64,000 nt of DNA from an uncultured Collinsella sp. (GTDB lineage Bacteria; Actinomycetota; Coriobacteriia; Coriobacteriales; Coriobacteriaceae), in NCBI GenBank assembly GCA_900541235.1, contig UQIW01000012.1, forward strand, positions 1-64,000, read 5' to 3'. A program made the position numbers and the translations under genes. Under the pieces are notes generated by a model. The model was not told the origin of the DNA. It searched no databases and was given only the letters and a program-made list of their open reading frames with translations. Positions 52,334-61,252 of the stretch are shown piece by piece; positions within the stretch are counted from its first letter, which is position 1; every line of letters starts with the position of its first letter.

Positions 52334-52386
52334 TTTCCAAAAAGTTAACCTTTGTTGACCTTAATAGTTAGATAAACTAAACTATT
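52334..52386 (+). promoter_or_regulatory. DtxR-like operator region of the P-type ATPase locus
   Basis: The first 17 bases (52334-52350) are identical to 8335-8351 before feoA. Then TTAGATAAACTAA (52368-52380) is flanked by AATAGTT and AACTATT arms (52363-52386), an iron-box-like dyad. It suggests that the ATPase locus and feo respond to the same metal regulator. Confidence 0.58.
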
Positions 52387-52470
52387 TTTCAAAAGTGTGC
52401 TCGAGCAAACTTGTTTACTCGGGTGCTGAGGCACCGTGCCGCGTCAAATGCGGCAAAAGGGAGAAGCAAC

Positions 52471-52716
52471 ATGAAGAAGTCGACGTTCAATACCCTGCTT
52501 GTCGGTGGCGGTTTTCTGCTTGGTACGGCCGGCATCAAGCTGCTTACCAGCGCTCCGGTCAAGAATGCCTGCGTGCAAGGTATCGCGTGCGGCATGCGCA
52601 TCAAGAACGGCTACCAGGACATGGTCGAGCAGGCCAAGGCTAATGTCGACGACATGGTTGCCGAGGCTGCCTATCTCACCCAGAGCGAGGCCGCTGCGGA
52701 CAAGGCAGCCGAGTAG
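52471..52716 (+). CDS. DUF6110-like small protein paired with a P-type ATPase
   Basis: An 81-residue protein. A hydrophobic N-terminal segment (TLLVGGGFLLGTAGIKLLT) is followed by a conserved-looking KNACVQGIACGMRIKNGYQD and an acidic helix (DMVEQAKANVDDMVAEA). Small proteins of this kind are found directly before metal P-type ATPases in Firmicutes and Actinobacteria; the function is not established. The start at 52471 follows AAAAGGGAGAAG. The ATPase begins 18 bp after its stop. Confidence 0.65.
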   Translation: MKKSTFNTLLVGGGFLLGTAGIKLLTSAPVKNACVQGIACGMRIKNGYQDMVEQAKANVDDMVAEAAYLTQSEAAADKAAE

Positions 52717-52734
52717 CGCTCCCAGGCATAAACA

Positions 52735-54810
52735 ATGAGATTCTCGATTATTAGCGAGATCCCCGGCAGGACCCGTCTTCAATTGGCGGGTCCTGTGCCA
52801 GAGAGCGATCTCGATGCGCTTCTTAAGCTCATCGGCGATATCGACGGCGTGCACAAGGTGCGCGTTTACGGTCGTATTGGCCAGATGGCGCTCGAATATG
52901 ACGAGCAGCGTCGCGCGGCCGTGCTCGATGCCCTGGACGCGCTCGATGCTCAGGCCATTGCCGACGCAAAGACGGGTTACGTGATGCAGCTTGAGCCACG
53001 TAAGCATAAGCTCGTCATGGATCTTGCCACACTTATCGGCGCCCACTACGCGCGCCGCTGGTTCTTACCGACGCCGCTGCGTGCGGTGTTTGTCGTGGCC
53101 GGTTACATGGCATTTTTGCGCGCTGCCCTTCATGAGCTAGCGCAGCCGCGCCTGACCGTTCCCGTGCTCGACGCTTCGGCCATCGGCATTTCGTTCGTCA
53201 AGCGTGATGTCGATACCGCGGGGCAGACGATGTTCCTGCTCAACGTGGGCGAGCTGCTCGAGGACTACACCCGCGCCATGAGCGAAAACGAGCTCATCAA
53301 CTCGCTGCTCGATGTGCCCGACAAGGCGCAAAAGGTCGTCGGCGACACCGAGGTAAGCGTTGCCGCCACCGAGCTTGAGCCCGGCGACTTGGTCGCTGTG
53401 CGCACTGGCATGTCCATTTGCATCGACGGAGTGGTCGAGCAGGGGAGCGCTATGGTCAACCAGGCGACCCTGACTGGCGAGCCGCTGGCCGTCGAGCGCA
53501 GCGTGGGCGACGACGTGTTCGCCGGTACCGTCGTGGAAGACGGCGGCATCTTGGTGCGCGTGCGCGCCAATACGGCGCAAACCAAACTGCGCTCAATCGT
53601 CTCGCTCGTGCAGACAGCCGACTCGCTCAAGTCCGAAGGCCAGTCGCATATGGAGGACCTTGCCAACAAGATCGTCCCGTGGAACTTCCTGCTCGCGGGC
53701 CTTGTCGCGCTCACCACACGTAGCCTCATCAAGACCTCGGCGGCGCTGATGGTCGACTACTCGTGTGCACTCAAGCTCACGGGTTCCGTTGCCGTCATGA
53801 CCGCCATGAGCGATGCTGCCAAGATGGGCGTCATGGTCAAGGGCGCAAAGTACTTTGAGTCGTTTGCCAAGGCCGACACCATCGTGTTTGATAAGACCGG
53901 CACGCTCACCGAGGCGCAGCCGCGCCTTGCCTGCGTGCTCACCACCGATGGCTGGAGCGAGGACGAGATCCTGCGCCTTTCCGCTTGCTTGGAGGAGCAT
54001 TTCCCGCATCCGGTGGCACGCGCCGTCGTCAACGCTGCTCGCGAGCGTGGGCTCGAGCACCGCGAGCGTCACGCTGCGGTCGAGTACATCGTGGCACACG
54101 GCATCGCTTCGTCCATCGAAGGGCGTCGCGCGATTATCGGCTCGGCACACTTTGTGTTTGAGGACGAGGGTGCGCAGCTCGAGTCCGACATTAAGGAGCG
54201 AGTTGAGTCCCAGATGCAGGGCCTGTCGCCGCTGTATCTGGCAGTCGATGGCACCGTTGTGGGCGTGCTCGGCATCGAGGATCCACTCAAGCCCGGGGTC
54301 CGCGAGGCCATCGCCGACCTGCATGCGCTGGGCGTTAGGCACGTGGTCATGCTCACGGGCGACTCGGAGCGCACGGCCGAGCGCATTGCGCGCGAGGCGG
54401 GAGTCGACGAGTTTAAGGCCGAGCTGCTGCCCGAGGACAAGTACGCGTATGTGGAGCGGATTAAGCGCGAGGGGCGCCACGTTGCCATGGTGGGCGACGG
54501 CGTCAATGATTCGCCGGCGCTCGGTTTGGCCGACGTGGGCCTGGCGATGGGTGGCGGAAGCGACATCGCCAAGGAGGTCGCCGACATCATCCTGACCGAT
54601 ACGGATCTTGCTGCGATCGTGCGCCTGCGCCGCATGAGTCAGGGGCTTATCGACCGTCTGACGAGTTCGTATTCCAAGGTGATGCTCACCAACTCGGCGC
54701 TGTTGGCATTGGGTATTACCGGCGCGATTACCCCGCAGACGTCGTCGCTGCTGCACAACGGCTCGACGATTGCCTACAGCCTGGGCAACGCGAAGGCTTA
54801 CCTGCGTTAG
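52735..54810 (+). CDS. P1B-like metal-transporting P-type ATPase with a YSCA membrane motif
   Basis: A 691-residue heavy-metal-type ATPase. The N-terminal 80 residues form an HMA-like fold (RTRLQLAGPVPESDLDALLK) without the CxxC metal pair. The actuator is LTGEPLAVERS, the phosphorylation motif VFDKTGTLTEAQ (Asp at about 386) and the hinge MVGDGVNDSPALGLADV. In the transport helix the usual CPC is replaced by DYSCALK (Cys at about 344). The metal is therefore unclear; the DtxR-like operator shared with feo makes iron or manganese export plausible. A DUF6110-like gene precedes it. The ribosome site is weak, suggesting coupling. Confidence 0.82.
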   Translation: MRFSIISEIPGRTRLQLAGPVPESDLDALLKLIGDIDGVHKVRVYGRIGQMALEYDEQRRAAVLDALDALDAQAIADAKTGYVMQLEPRKHKLVMDLATLIGAHYARRWFLPTPLRAVFVVAGYMAFLRAALHELAQPRLTVPVLDASAIGISFVKRDVDTAGQTMFLLNVGELLEDYTRAMSENELINSLLDVPDKAQKVVGDTEVSVAATELEPGDLVAVRTGMSICIDGVVEQGSAMVNQATLTGEPLAVERSVGDDVFAGTVVEDGGILVRVRANTAQTKLRSIVSLVQTADSLKSEGQSHMEDLANKIVPWNFLLAGLVALTTRSLIKTSAALMVDYSCALKLTGSVAVMTAMSDAAKMGVMVKGAKYFESFAKADTIVFDKTGTLTEAQPRLACVLTTDGWSEDEILRLSACLEEHFPHPVARAVVNAARERGLEHRERHAAVEYIVAHGIASSIEGRRAIIGSAHFVFEDEGAQLESDIKERVESQMQGLSPLYLAVDGTVVGVLGIEDPLKPGVREAIADLHALGVRHVVMLTGDSERTAERIAREAGVDEFKAELLPEDKYAYVERIKREGRHVAMVGDGVNDSPALGLADVGLAMGGGSDIAKEVADIILTDTDLAAIVRLRRMSQGLIDRLTSSYSKVMLTNSALLALGITGAITPQTSSLLHNGSTIAYSLGNAKAYLR

Positions 54811-54840
54811 CAGACGTGTTCGCCCACGTTATCTGGTCTT

Positions 54841-54879
54841 CGCCCAGACGGCATCGGTGTCGTCTGGGCGCAGGCCTTT
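54841..54879 (+). terminator. Intrinsic terminator after the P-type ATPase
   Basis: CGCCCAGACG and CGTCTGGGCG form a perfect 10-bp stem, followed shortly by TTTT. Confidence 0.75.
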
Positions 54880-54891
54880 TGCATTTGACCA

Positions 54892-54933
54892 TTTGCTAGC
54901 TTCTCTTTAAAGTGTTGCTAGCAAGGCTAGCAA
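54892..54933 (+). promoter_or_regulatory. Operator of the toxin-antitoxin pair
   Basis: TTGCTAGC-AAG-GCTAGCAA (54915-54933) is a perfect dyad. A further half-site TTTGCTAGC lies at 54892-54900. The dyad ends 20 bp before the antitoxin start, as expected for autoregulation. Confidence 0.65.
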
Positions 54934-54953
54934 TTGAAGGGAGCGGGATCGAC

Positions 54954-55307
54954 GTGGGTGCTGTTAGCGGCATGGCGCAGGTGAACGTTCGCGTGGATCG
55001 TCAGGTCAAGAACCGTGCCGAGGAGGCGCTGCAGCTTTCGGGCAGGTCACTGCCCGAGCTCATCAAAAAGGTCGTGGCCAAGGTCGCACAGGGTGGCGGG
55101 CAGTGTGAGGAAGTGCTGTCTGCCGTTGATGGCCGGCAACAGACCGTCGCGCACGATACGCCGTTCGCCGCGTCGTGGGCAGCGGCAGACCGGCTTTATG
55201 CAGATTTGGGCATCGCTGCGTCGCCCGTATCCGACGATCGCGATTGGGACACAATCTATTCCGACGCCATGGATGAGCATTATCGCCAAAAGGGGATGAT
55301 CCAGTGA
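54954..55307 (+). CDS. RelB/DinJ-type antitoxin
   Basis: A 117-residue protein. The N-terminal ribbon-helix-helix is VNVRVDRQVKNRAEEALQLS, followed by GRSLPELIKKVVAKVA; the tail (about 60-117) should wrap the toxin. GTG at 54954 has GAAGGGAG ten bases upstream and is preferred to the ATG at 54972, which has no ribosome site. Its stop overlaps the toxin start (GTGA). It should bind the TTGCTAGC dyad and neutralise the PIN toxin. Confidence 0.78.
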   Translation: MGAVSGMAQVNVRVDRQVKNRAEEALQLSGRSLPELIKKVVAKVAQGGGQCEEVLSAVDGRQQTVAHDTPFAASWAAADRLYADLGIAASPVSDDRDWDTIYSDAMDEHYRQKGMIQ

Positions 55308-55819
55308 GTGGGGTGCCTCTCAAGATCATGGTGGACGCCAACGTATGGGTCGATTCGTTTTGCGTCGACCATGCCGAGTCGCTTGCCGCACGCGCGTTTA
55401 TTGGGCAGGCGACGGAGGCGGGGGCATTGCTGTTCTTTCCGGTGCATATCGCCAAGGACGTGCTGTACGTTGTCCAACACGAACTGAAGCGCAGCGTTCT
55501 TGCCAGCGGGGGAGCGCTCGACGAGGCATCTGCCCGTGCAATTGGCGATGCGGCGTTGGCGTTTGTTCGGAACATGACCGAAAACGCCACGGCCGTGGGC
55601 GCAGATGCGTCGGACCTTTGGCTGGCCGACAAATACTTAGCGCTCCATCGCGATTACGAGGACAACTTGGTGCTCGCCGCGTGTAAGCGCGCACAGGTCG
55701 ATTACTTGGTGACCAACGATCGCAAGCTGCTCGAACATGCCGATCTTGCAGCAAAGAAACCTCGTCAAATGATGCCGATTCTTGCTTTGGCCGAACGCGG
55801 TGGGCGGGTGTCCTGCTAG
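55304..55819 (+). CDS. PIN-domain toxin (VapC-like ribonuclease)
   Basis: A 171-residue PIN-fold nuclease. The first acidic residue is in MVDANVWVDSF, the middle one probably in the ELKR region or in DASDLWLAD, and the last group is DYEDNLVLAACKRAQVDYLVTNDRKLLEHA. It likely cuts tRNA or mRNA when free of its antitoxin. The GTG start lies within the antitoxin stop. The pairing of a RelB-like antitoxin with a PIN toxin is a mixed type II combination. Confidence 0.8.
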   Translation: MSGVPLKIMVDANVWVDSFCVDHAESLAARAFIGQATEAGALLFFPVHIAKDVLYVVQHELKRSVLASGGALDEASARAIGDAALAFVRNMTENATAVGADASDLWLADKYLALHRDYEDNLVLAACKRAQVDYLVTNDRKLLEHADLAAKKPRQMMPILALAERGGRVSC

Positions 55820-55832
55820 CGCCTGGCTGTCT

Positions 55833-55870
55833 GCGTGGCCTTCGGAACGTCAGCGCTCAGAAGGCCACGC
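55833..55870. terminator. Bidirectional terminator between the toxin and the next minus-strand gene
   Basis: GCGTGGCCTTC and GAAGGCCACGC form a perfect 11-bp stem between convergent genes. The T run is poor on both sides. Confidence 0.65.
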
Positions 55871-55879
55871 ATCCTTAAA

Positions 55880-56314
55880 TTACAAAAGCTCGGCCTTAAT
55901 GACGGGAGCTTCGGTGAGCTTTTCGGTAGCCTTATCGTCGGAATCGTTTAGTGCTGCCAGGCTGCGGTAGACCCACTCGTTGACCTGGGTGTTTTTGACG
56001 CCTGCGGTCTGCATAAGGGCGCCTACCTCGCGGATTGCTGCGAGCAGATCGGCTTTGGGACCCGCGAGCTCGACCTCGACGCCGTGGTAGGCGGTCACGC
56101 CGCGGTTTTCGCTCACGTGGTCGATAAAGCCCTCGACGGTCTCAAGCTGCTGGGCGAGAGCTGCATCATCGTCAGCGTCCAGCGCAACAAGGGCGTTCGA
56201 AACCGTGAGGGCGGGATGTCCGCAGGGGACAAAGCCTTCGATGACATCCATAGCTTCGGTAATGGTTGAGCCCAGGCCTGCGAGGGCATTGACAAGTTGC
56301 TGCTTGGTATCCAT
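55880..56314 (-). CDS. Uncharacterised 144-residue protein
   Basis: A soluble, acidic, mostly helical protein: N-terminal MDTKQQLVNALAGLGSTITE, a middle DADDDAALAQQLETVEGFID and a C-terminal VNEWVYRSLAALNDSDDKAT. No family is recognised and no signal or membrane segment is seen. It is a single gene with an AAAGGA ribosome site, ending at a terminator shared with the PIN toxin and diverging from ssrA. Confidence 0.7.
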   Translation of the reverse strand: MDTKQQLVNALAGLGSTITEAMDVIEGFVPCGHPALTVSNALVALDADDDAALAQQLETVEGFIDHVSENRGVTAYHGVEVELAGPKADLLAAIREVGALMQTAGVKNTQVNEWVYRSLAALNDSDDKATEKLTEAPVIKAELL

Positions 56315-56551
56315 AACGGTCCTTTCGACGGGTCAATTTTGCTTGGCGAAAATATACGTGACGCGATCGGTAGCAAAAGTGCGAAGTGCGGCGCACATTG
56401 GGGTCTTCACAGCTCGTGCATAGAACAGCTGTCCGCTTTCAGAACGTGGTAAGATAACACTCCACAAGCGGGGCTCGCCCTGCATGTTCCTTGAAAAGTC
56501 GACGGGTGTTGGGCGCTCGTGCCCAATGCCATCCAGACTTTCCCAACATTC

Positions 56552-56915
56552 GGGGGCGACTGGTTTCGACACGATAGCTCTGAGAGAGGAAGCAAGCCGA
56601 GGTCTCCTCGCCTCGTTAAACAGGGGTACCGTCAAATTGAATTGACAACAACTCTTCTTTTGAGCCTATGGCTCTCGCTGCTTAGTTTATAGCGGCGCGT
56701 CAACCCGGTGATTTCCCCGACACCGGCGCGACGTCATGTTAGGGGAATGCTCCTGCGCACGTAATCGGTATGGCGCAGGCTAAGACCGAACCGGTTAGGA
56801 CGCCGCGAGCGTGTCGCTGCGCGCAAAGCGTCCGAGACAAAACCAGCGACTGAGCTTGGAGATGCCAACCAGGGGGCTTTCGTGGACCGGAGTTCGATTC
56901 TCCGCGCCTCCACCA
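56552..56915 (+). ncRNA. ssrA: Transfer-messenger RNA (tmRNA)
   Basis: Starts GGGGGCGACTGGTTTCGACA and ends with a tRNA-like T-arm (GGAGTTCGATTCTCC), acceptor CGCCTCC and encoded ACCA. The first seven bases pair with the acceptor. The tag frame ends at TAG 56683-56685 and reads through DNNSSFEPMALAA, ending in the ALAA degron. The 364-nt length is normal. tmRNA rescues stalled ribosomes with SmpB. Confidence 0.97.
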
Positions 56916-56924
56916 ATAGTTACA

Positions 56925-56957
56925 AGCAGGTAGGTAAACGCACCTACCTGCTTTTTT
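56925..56957 (+). terminator. Intrinsic terminator of ssrA
   Basis: AGCAGGTAGGT and ACCTACCTGCT form a perfect 11-bp stem followed by T6. Confidence 0.92.
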
Positions 56958-56972
56958 ATTATTTATAGATAC

Positions 56973-57105
56973 CGCGGAGAATCGAACTCTATGCAGGGCG
57001 CGAGCGTTAAGCAAACGCGAAGCGTTTGTAGCGAGCGGGCGAGGACGCCGGCAGGCGGCCGAAGCCGGTGCGTATTTGCGAAGCAAATACGCGGATTCTC
57101 CGCGC
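56973..57105. repeat. tmRNA T-arm copies and GCGAAGC hairpins downstream of ssrA
   Basis: CGCGGAGAATCGAACTC (56973-56989) is an exact inverted copy of 56890-56906 in ssrA. GATTCTCCGCGC recurs in direct orientation just after 57092. Between them are two perfect hairpins with the very stable GCGAAGC core (57012-57028 and 57070-57092). This may be a worn integration site; the ssrA 3' end is a common target. No integrase is nearby. Confidence 0.55.
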
Positions 57106-57310
57106 AAAGCCTCAACCCTATATAGATGCGATGTTATCGAATCTCGGCCTGCCATGCGCCGCATCAACGCAGACCGGGATGCACTTTCCCGGCGGCAACT
57201 CATACTCTGGGGTTGGCTTGACCGCCCCGCCCCCTCAACTCCAAAACCTGTGCGCTCTCCTCCGTAAAACTGGGTAGAAGAAGGCCAAAACGAAACAGCA
57301 GGAGGTCAAC

Positions 57311-58189
57311 ATGACTGCAGAAGATAAGGCAAAGAACGCCGGCAAAGTCGCGCTCGTTTTGGAGGGCGGCAGCTTCCGCGGGCAATTTACCGCAGGCGTG
57401 CTCGACGTTCTCATGGAGGCCGGCGTCGAGATCCCGGCGGTATATGGCGTATCGGCAGGTGCCCTCAACGGCGTGAACTACAAGTCGCACCAGATCGGCC
57501 GTGCCAACCGCATCAACCTGGCTTTCTGCAACGACAATCGCTTCATGGGCGCCGCATCGTTTGCGTCCACGGGCTCCATCGTGGGTTACGACTTTATCTT
57601 CAACGATGTCCAGGACCGCCTGGATCCCTTTGACAACGAGACGTTCGACGCGAGCCCCATCGAGATGTATGCCGTCGCGACGGACATGCTCTTTGGAACC
57701 GCCACGTACCTGCCGGTCAAAAGCGCCGTGCTCGACCTCGATGCCGTGCGCGCCTCGACGTCGCTACCGCTGGTGACGCCGCCGGTCGAGATTGACGGGC
57801 ATAAATACGTCGATGGCGGCGTAGCCGATTCGGTCCCTATCGAGCACGTGCTGGAGGAGGCGGGCTTCGATCGCGCGGTCGTCATTGTCACGCAGGACCG
57901 CTCGTACGAGAAAAAGCCCTACGAGTTTATGCCCGCCGCGCGCGCCCGCTATGCCGACTACCCCTACCTGCTCGAGGCTATCGAGACGCGCCACGACCGC
58001 TATAACATCCAGCGCATGCATCTGTGGAAGTATGAGCGCGAGGGACGCGCGCTGGTCGTTGCTCCGCAAAAGCCGGTCGAGGTCGGCCACGTTGAGCACG
58101 ATCCGGCAAAGCTCCTAGACTTGTATATTCAGGGCCGCCAGGAGGCAAAGCGCTTGCTGGGAGATATCGAGGCGTTTGTCGAGCGTTAG
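57311..58189 (+). CDS. Patatin-like phospholipase
   Basis: A 292-residue lipid acyl hydrolase. The oxyanion segment is LVLEGGSFRGQFTAGVLDVL, the nucleophile elbow GVSAGALNG and the second catalytic residue Asp in YVDGGVADSVP, giving the Ser-Asp dyad. There is no signal peptide, so it acts in the cytoplasm. The start follows an AACAGGAGG ribosome site. It is a single gene. Bacterial family members such as the YjjU group have unknown natural substrates. Confidence 0.88.
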   Translation: MTAEDKAKNAGKVALVLEGGSFRGQFTAGVLDVLMEAGVEIPAVYGVSAGALNGVNYKSHQIGRANRINLAFCNDNRFMGAASFASTGSIVGYDFIFNDVQDRLDPFDNETFDASPIEMYAVATDMLFGTATYLPVKSAVLDLDAVRASTSLPLVTPPVEIDGHKYVDGGVADSVPIEHVLEEAGFDRAVVIVTQDRSYEKKPYEFMPAARARYADYPYLLEAIETRHDRYNIQRMHLWKYEREGRALVVAPQKPVEVGHVEHDPAKLLDLYIQGRQEAKRLLGDIEAFVER

Positions 58190-58252
58190 CGTCGCGACGT
58201 CATGACCCATGGACGACATGTGCAGAAAGTCTGGTCAGATCCAAAATACCTG

Positions 58253-58280
58253 TTGACTCGGGCGACGAGCGGGGTAATAT
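58253..58280 (+). promoter_or_regulatory. Promoter of rplM-rpsI
   Basis: TTGACT (58253-58258), a 16-bp spacer and TAATAT (58275-58280), 67 bp before the rplM start. Confidence 0.75.
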
Positions 58281-58286
58281 GGACGG

Positions 58287-58318
58287 GTTACTTGCAGAGC
58301 CCCGTGAATCTCTGTAAC
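58287..58318 (+). promoter_or_regulatory. Possible L13 leader hairpin
   Basis: GTTA...CAGAG pairs with CTCTG-TAAC around a CCCCGTGAAT loop, in the short rplM leader. L13 leaders that bind the protein are known in other bacteria; homology here is not shown. Confidence 0.35.
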
Positions 58319-58346
58319 AACACGTACTGTACATGGAGGAGTCTAA

Positions 58347-58790
58347 GTGATTTCGAAATCGACTCACTACGCCAAGCAGGGCGAGGTCCAGCGCAACTGG
58401 GTTCTCGTCGACGCCGATGGTGCTGTCCTGGGCCGTCTTGCCACCCAGATCGCAATGATCCTGCGCGGTAAGAACAAGCCCCAGTTCACGCCCAACAGCG
58501 ACTGCGGCGACTTCGTTGTCGTCATCAACGCCGATAAGGTCCAGCTTACCGGTAACAAGGCCGACACGAAGACCTATTATCGCCACAGCGGCTACAACGG
58601 CGGCCTCAAGGCTGAGAGCTTCCGCCAGGCTATGGAGAAGCACCCGGAGAAGGTCATCGAGCGCGCCGTTCGCGGCATGCTGCCCAAGACCACCCTCGGC
58701 CGTGCCCAGATGACCAAGCTTAAGGTCTACGCTGGTGCCGAGCATCCGCATGCTGCCCAGAACCCCACGAAGATTGAGCTGGAGGCTTAA
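58347..58790 (+). CDS. rplM: 50S ribosomal protein L13
   Basis: A 147-residue large-subunit protein. Family segments are RNWVLVDADGAVLGRLATQIA, FVVVINADKVQLTGNKADTK and AVRGMLPKTTLGRAQMTKL. The start is GTG at 58347 behind TGGAGGA. It is co-transcribed with rpsI, two bases downstream. Confidence 0.97.
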   Translation: MISKSTHYAKQGEVQRNWVLVDADGAVLGRLATQIAMILRGKNKPQFTPNSDCGDFVVVINADKVQLTGNKADTKTYYRHSGYNGGLKAESFRQAMEKHPEKVIERAVRGMLPKTTLGRAQMTKLKVYAGAEHPHAAQNPTKIELEA

Positions 58791-58792
58791 AG

Positions 58793-59188
<396 letters not shown>

Positions 59189-59219
59189 GGTTTTATCTCC
59201 TTACGAGATGCAATGTACA

Positions 59220-59253
59220 AGCGGGGCCTGCCGATTGCTCGGCGGGTCCCGCT
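59220..59253 (+). terminator. Intrinsic terminator after rpsI
   Basis: AGCGGGGCCTGCCG and CGGCGGGTCCCGCT pair with two mismatches and are followed by a T-rich run. Confidence 0.8.
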
Positions 59254-59311
59254 TTTCTTTTTCGACTAGGGTGGGCGGCTGCGTTTTGCCCACTTGGGAA
59301 GGAGCGATCCT

Positions 59312-60649
59312 ATGCCCCAGAACATCTTCGGTACCGACGGCGTCCGTGGCGTCGCCAACGCCGACCTCTCGTGCGACCTCGCGTTTCGCCTTGGCCGTGC
59401 GGCGACCAAGTTCCTTGGTCCGGACATTTGCATCGGCCGTGACACGCGTCTTTCGGGCACCATGCTCGAGAGTGCTCTGACCGCCGGCATTATGGCCGAG
59501 GGCGGCCGCCCGCACTGCTGTGGCGTTATCCCTACGCCGGCCGTGGCGCTGCTCACCGTCCAAAACGAGCTCGACGGCGGCATCGTCATCTCAGCTTCGC
59601 ACAATCCTCCGGAGTTCAACGGCATCAAGTTCTTTAGCCGCAAGGGCATGAAGCTTCCCGATGCTGTCGAGGAAGAGATCAGCGCTTGGGTCATGTCCGA
59701 GGAGGCCATGGCTGCCGATACGCTGCCGACCGGTGCCGGTGTGGGTCACATCATCAAGATGAAGGACGCTCGCAAGGCATATGTCGACCACGCTATCAGC
59801 ACCCTCGACGGCCTTAAACTCGACGGTCTGGTTGTTGCCGTCGACTGCGGCCACGGCGCTTCTTGCCAGACCACGCCCGCCGCGTTGCAGCGCCTGGGCG
59901 CCACGGTCCATGCCATCAACACCGACTACTGCGGCACCGACATTAACGTCGAGTGCGGCTCCACTCACCTTGAGCCCCTGCGTGAGCTCGTACTGCGTAC
60001 CCATGCCGACATCGGCCTGGCCCACGATGGCGACGCCGATCGCGTGCTGTTCGTGGACAGCGAGGGCAACGAGATCGATGGCGACTACATCCTGGCCATC
60101 TGCGGCTCCGACCTGGCCGCTCGCGGTAAGCTCGCCAACTCCGAGATCGTCTCGACCGTTATGTGCAACCTTGGCTTCTCCATCGCCATGAAGGAGCAGG
60201 GCTTTGAGATGGTGCAGACCGCCGTGGGCGACCGCTACGTTTTGGAGCGCATGCTCGCGGACGGCGCTGTCATCGGCGGCGAGCAGTCCGGCCACATCAT
60301 CTTCCTGGAGCACAACACCACCGGCGACGGCTTGGTGACGGCCCTGCAGCTTCTGGCCGTGCTTAAGCGCACCGGCCGCACCCTCACCGACCTTGCCGGC
60401 ATCATGAAGAAGTACCCGCAGGTGCTTGTCAACGTGCATTCCGACAACAAGGCCGGCCTGGACGATTGTCAGCCCATTTGGGACGCCGTCGCTGCCGCCG
60501 AGAAGGAGCTCAATGGTCGCGGCCGTATCCTGGTGCGCCCGAGCGGTACCGAGCCGCTGGTTCGCGTTATGGCCGAGGCCGAGACACACGAGCTGACCCA
60601 GCGCGTTGTCGACGACATCGTCGAGGTTGTCAAGCGCGAACTTCCCTAA
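59312..60649 (+). CDS. glmM: Phosphoglucosamine mutase GlmM
   Basis: A 445-residue enzyme that converts glucosamine-6-phosphate to the 1-phosphate for cell-wall precursors. The N-terminal FGTDGVRGVAN is followed by the phosphoserine loop VISASHNPPEFNGIKFF, the metal-binding DGDADRVLFVD, the substrate GGEQSGHI and the phosphate-binding RPSGTEPLVRVM. The start at 59312 follows GAAGGAG. Lying near nagB, it shares the amino-sugar theme. Confidence 0.96.
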   Translation: MPQNIFGTDGVRGVANADLSCDLAFRLGRAATKFLGPDICIGRDTRLSGTMLESALTAGIMAEGGRPHCCGVIPTPAVALLTVQNELDGGIVISASHNPPEFNGIKFFSRKGMKLPDAVEEEISAWVMSEEAMAADTLPTGAGVGHIIKMKDARKAYVDHAISTLDGLKLDGLVVAVDCGHGASCQTTPAALQRLGATVHAINTDYCGTDINVECGSTHLEPLRELVLRTHADIGLAHDGDADRVLFVDSEGNEIDGDYILAICGSDLAARGKLANSEIVSTVMCNLGFSIAMKEQGFEMVQTAVGDRYVLERMLADGAVIGGEQSGHIIFLEHNTTGDGLVTALQLLAVLKRTGRTLTDLAGIMKKYPQVLVNVHSDNKAGLDDCQPIWDAVAAAEKELNGRGRILVRPSGTEPLVRVMAEAETHELTQRVVDDIVEVVKRELP

Positions 60650-60720
60650 TGGTCAATAACGGGTGCCAAGTGGTAAACTGTTAAGGCTATTTTGATTGAT
60701 TGGTATGTCCGAGGGGGAGC

Positions 60721-61218
60721 ATGTTCACTAAAGTCCTAAGGTCTTTTGGTATGCGTGGTCGAGTCCTTACGCTGGATGCTCCCATCTCGGGCGATGTCAT
60801 TCCGCTTTCCGAGGTAAACGACCAGACGTTTGCCACTGGCCTTTTGGGTCAGGGCGTGGCGATTCAGCCCACGGGCACACGTGTGATCGCGCCGGCGGAT
60901 GCTAAGGTCGAGGCGATTTTTCCCACGGGTCATGCCGTTGCGCTTAACACGGTCGATGGCTTGGACGTGCTTATTCACGTTGGTTTGGACACTGTTCAGC
61001 TCGAGGGCAAGCACTTTACCGTACATGCGCAAGTGGGTGACATCGTCCATAAGGGCGATGTACTCATCGAGTTCGATTGCGAGGCAATTGCTGCCGAGGG
61101 CTACGATGTGACGGTTCCCATCTTGGTGTGCAACTCCGTTGAGTTCTCGAGCATTAAGGGCTCCGTTGGAGAACATGTCGAGGAGATGGACCAGCTTATC
61201 GTCGCTCGCGAGCGCTAG
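60721..61218 (+). CDS. crr: PTS glucose-type EIIA component
   Basis: A 165-residue free-standing EIIA domain. The phosphorylated His is in LIHVGLDTVQLEG and the second active-site His in VALNTVDGLDV's neighbourhood (FPTGHAV). Lipoyl-like beta segments such as APADAKVEAIFPTG are present. It takes phosphate from HPr and passes it to an EIIB-EIIC permease not encoded here. The start at 60721 has GAGGGGGAGC upstream. The usual regulatory role in carbon control is uncertain in this lineage. nagB follows behind its own promoter. Confidence 0.9.
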   Translation: MFTKVLRSFGMRGRVLTLDAPISGDVIPLSEVNDQTFATGLLGQGVAIQPTGTRVIAPADAKVEAIFPTGHAVALNTVDGLDVLIHVGLDTVQLEGKHFTVHAQVGDIVHKGDVLIEFDCEAIAAEGYDVTVPILVCNSVEFSSIKGSVGEHVEEMDQLIVARER

Positions 61219-61246
61219 TTGGTGCTTTTGGCCTTTAGCCTACAAT
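61219..61246 (+). promoter_or_regulatory. Promoter of nagB
   Basis: TTGGTG (61219-61224), a 16-bp spacer and TACAAT (61241-61246), beginning just after the crr stop. It predicts a leader of about 235 nt. Confidence 0.55.
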
Positions 61247-61252
61247 TCAAAC

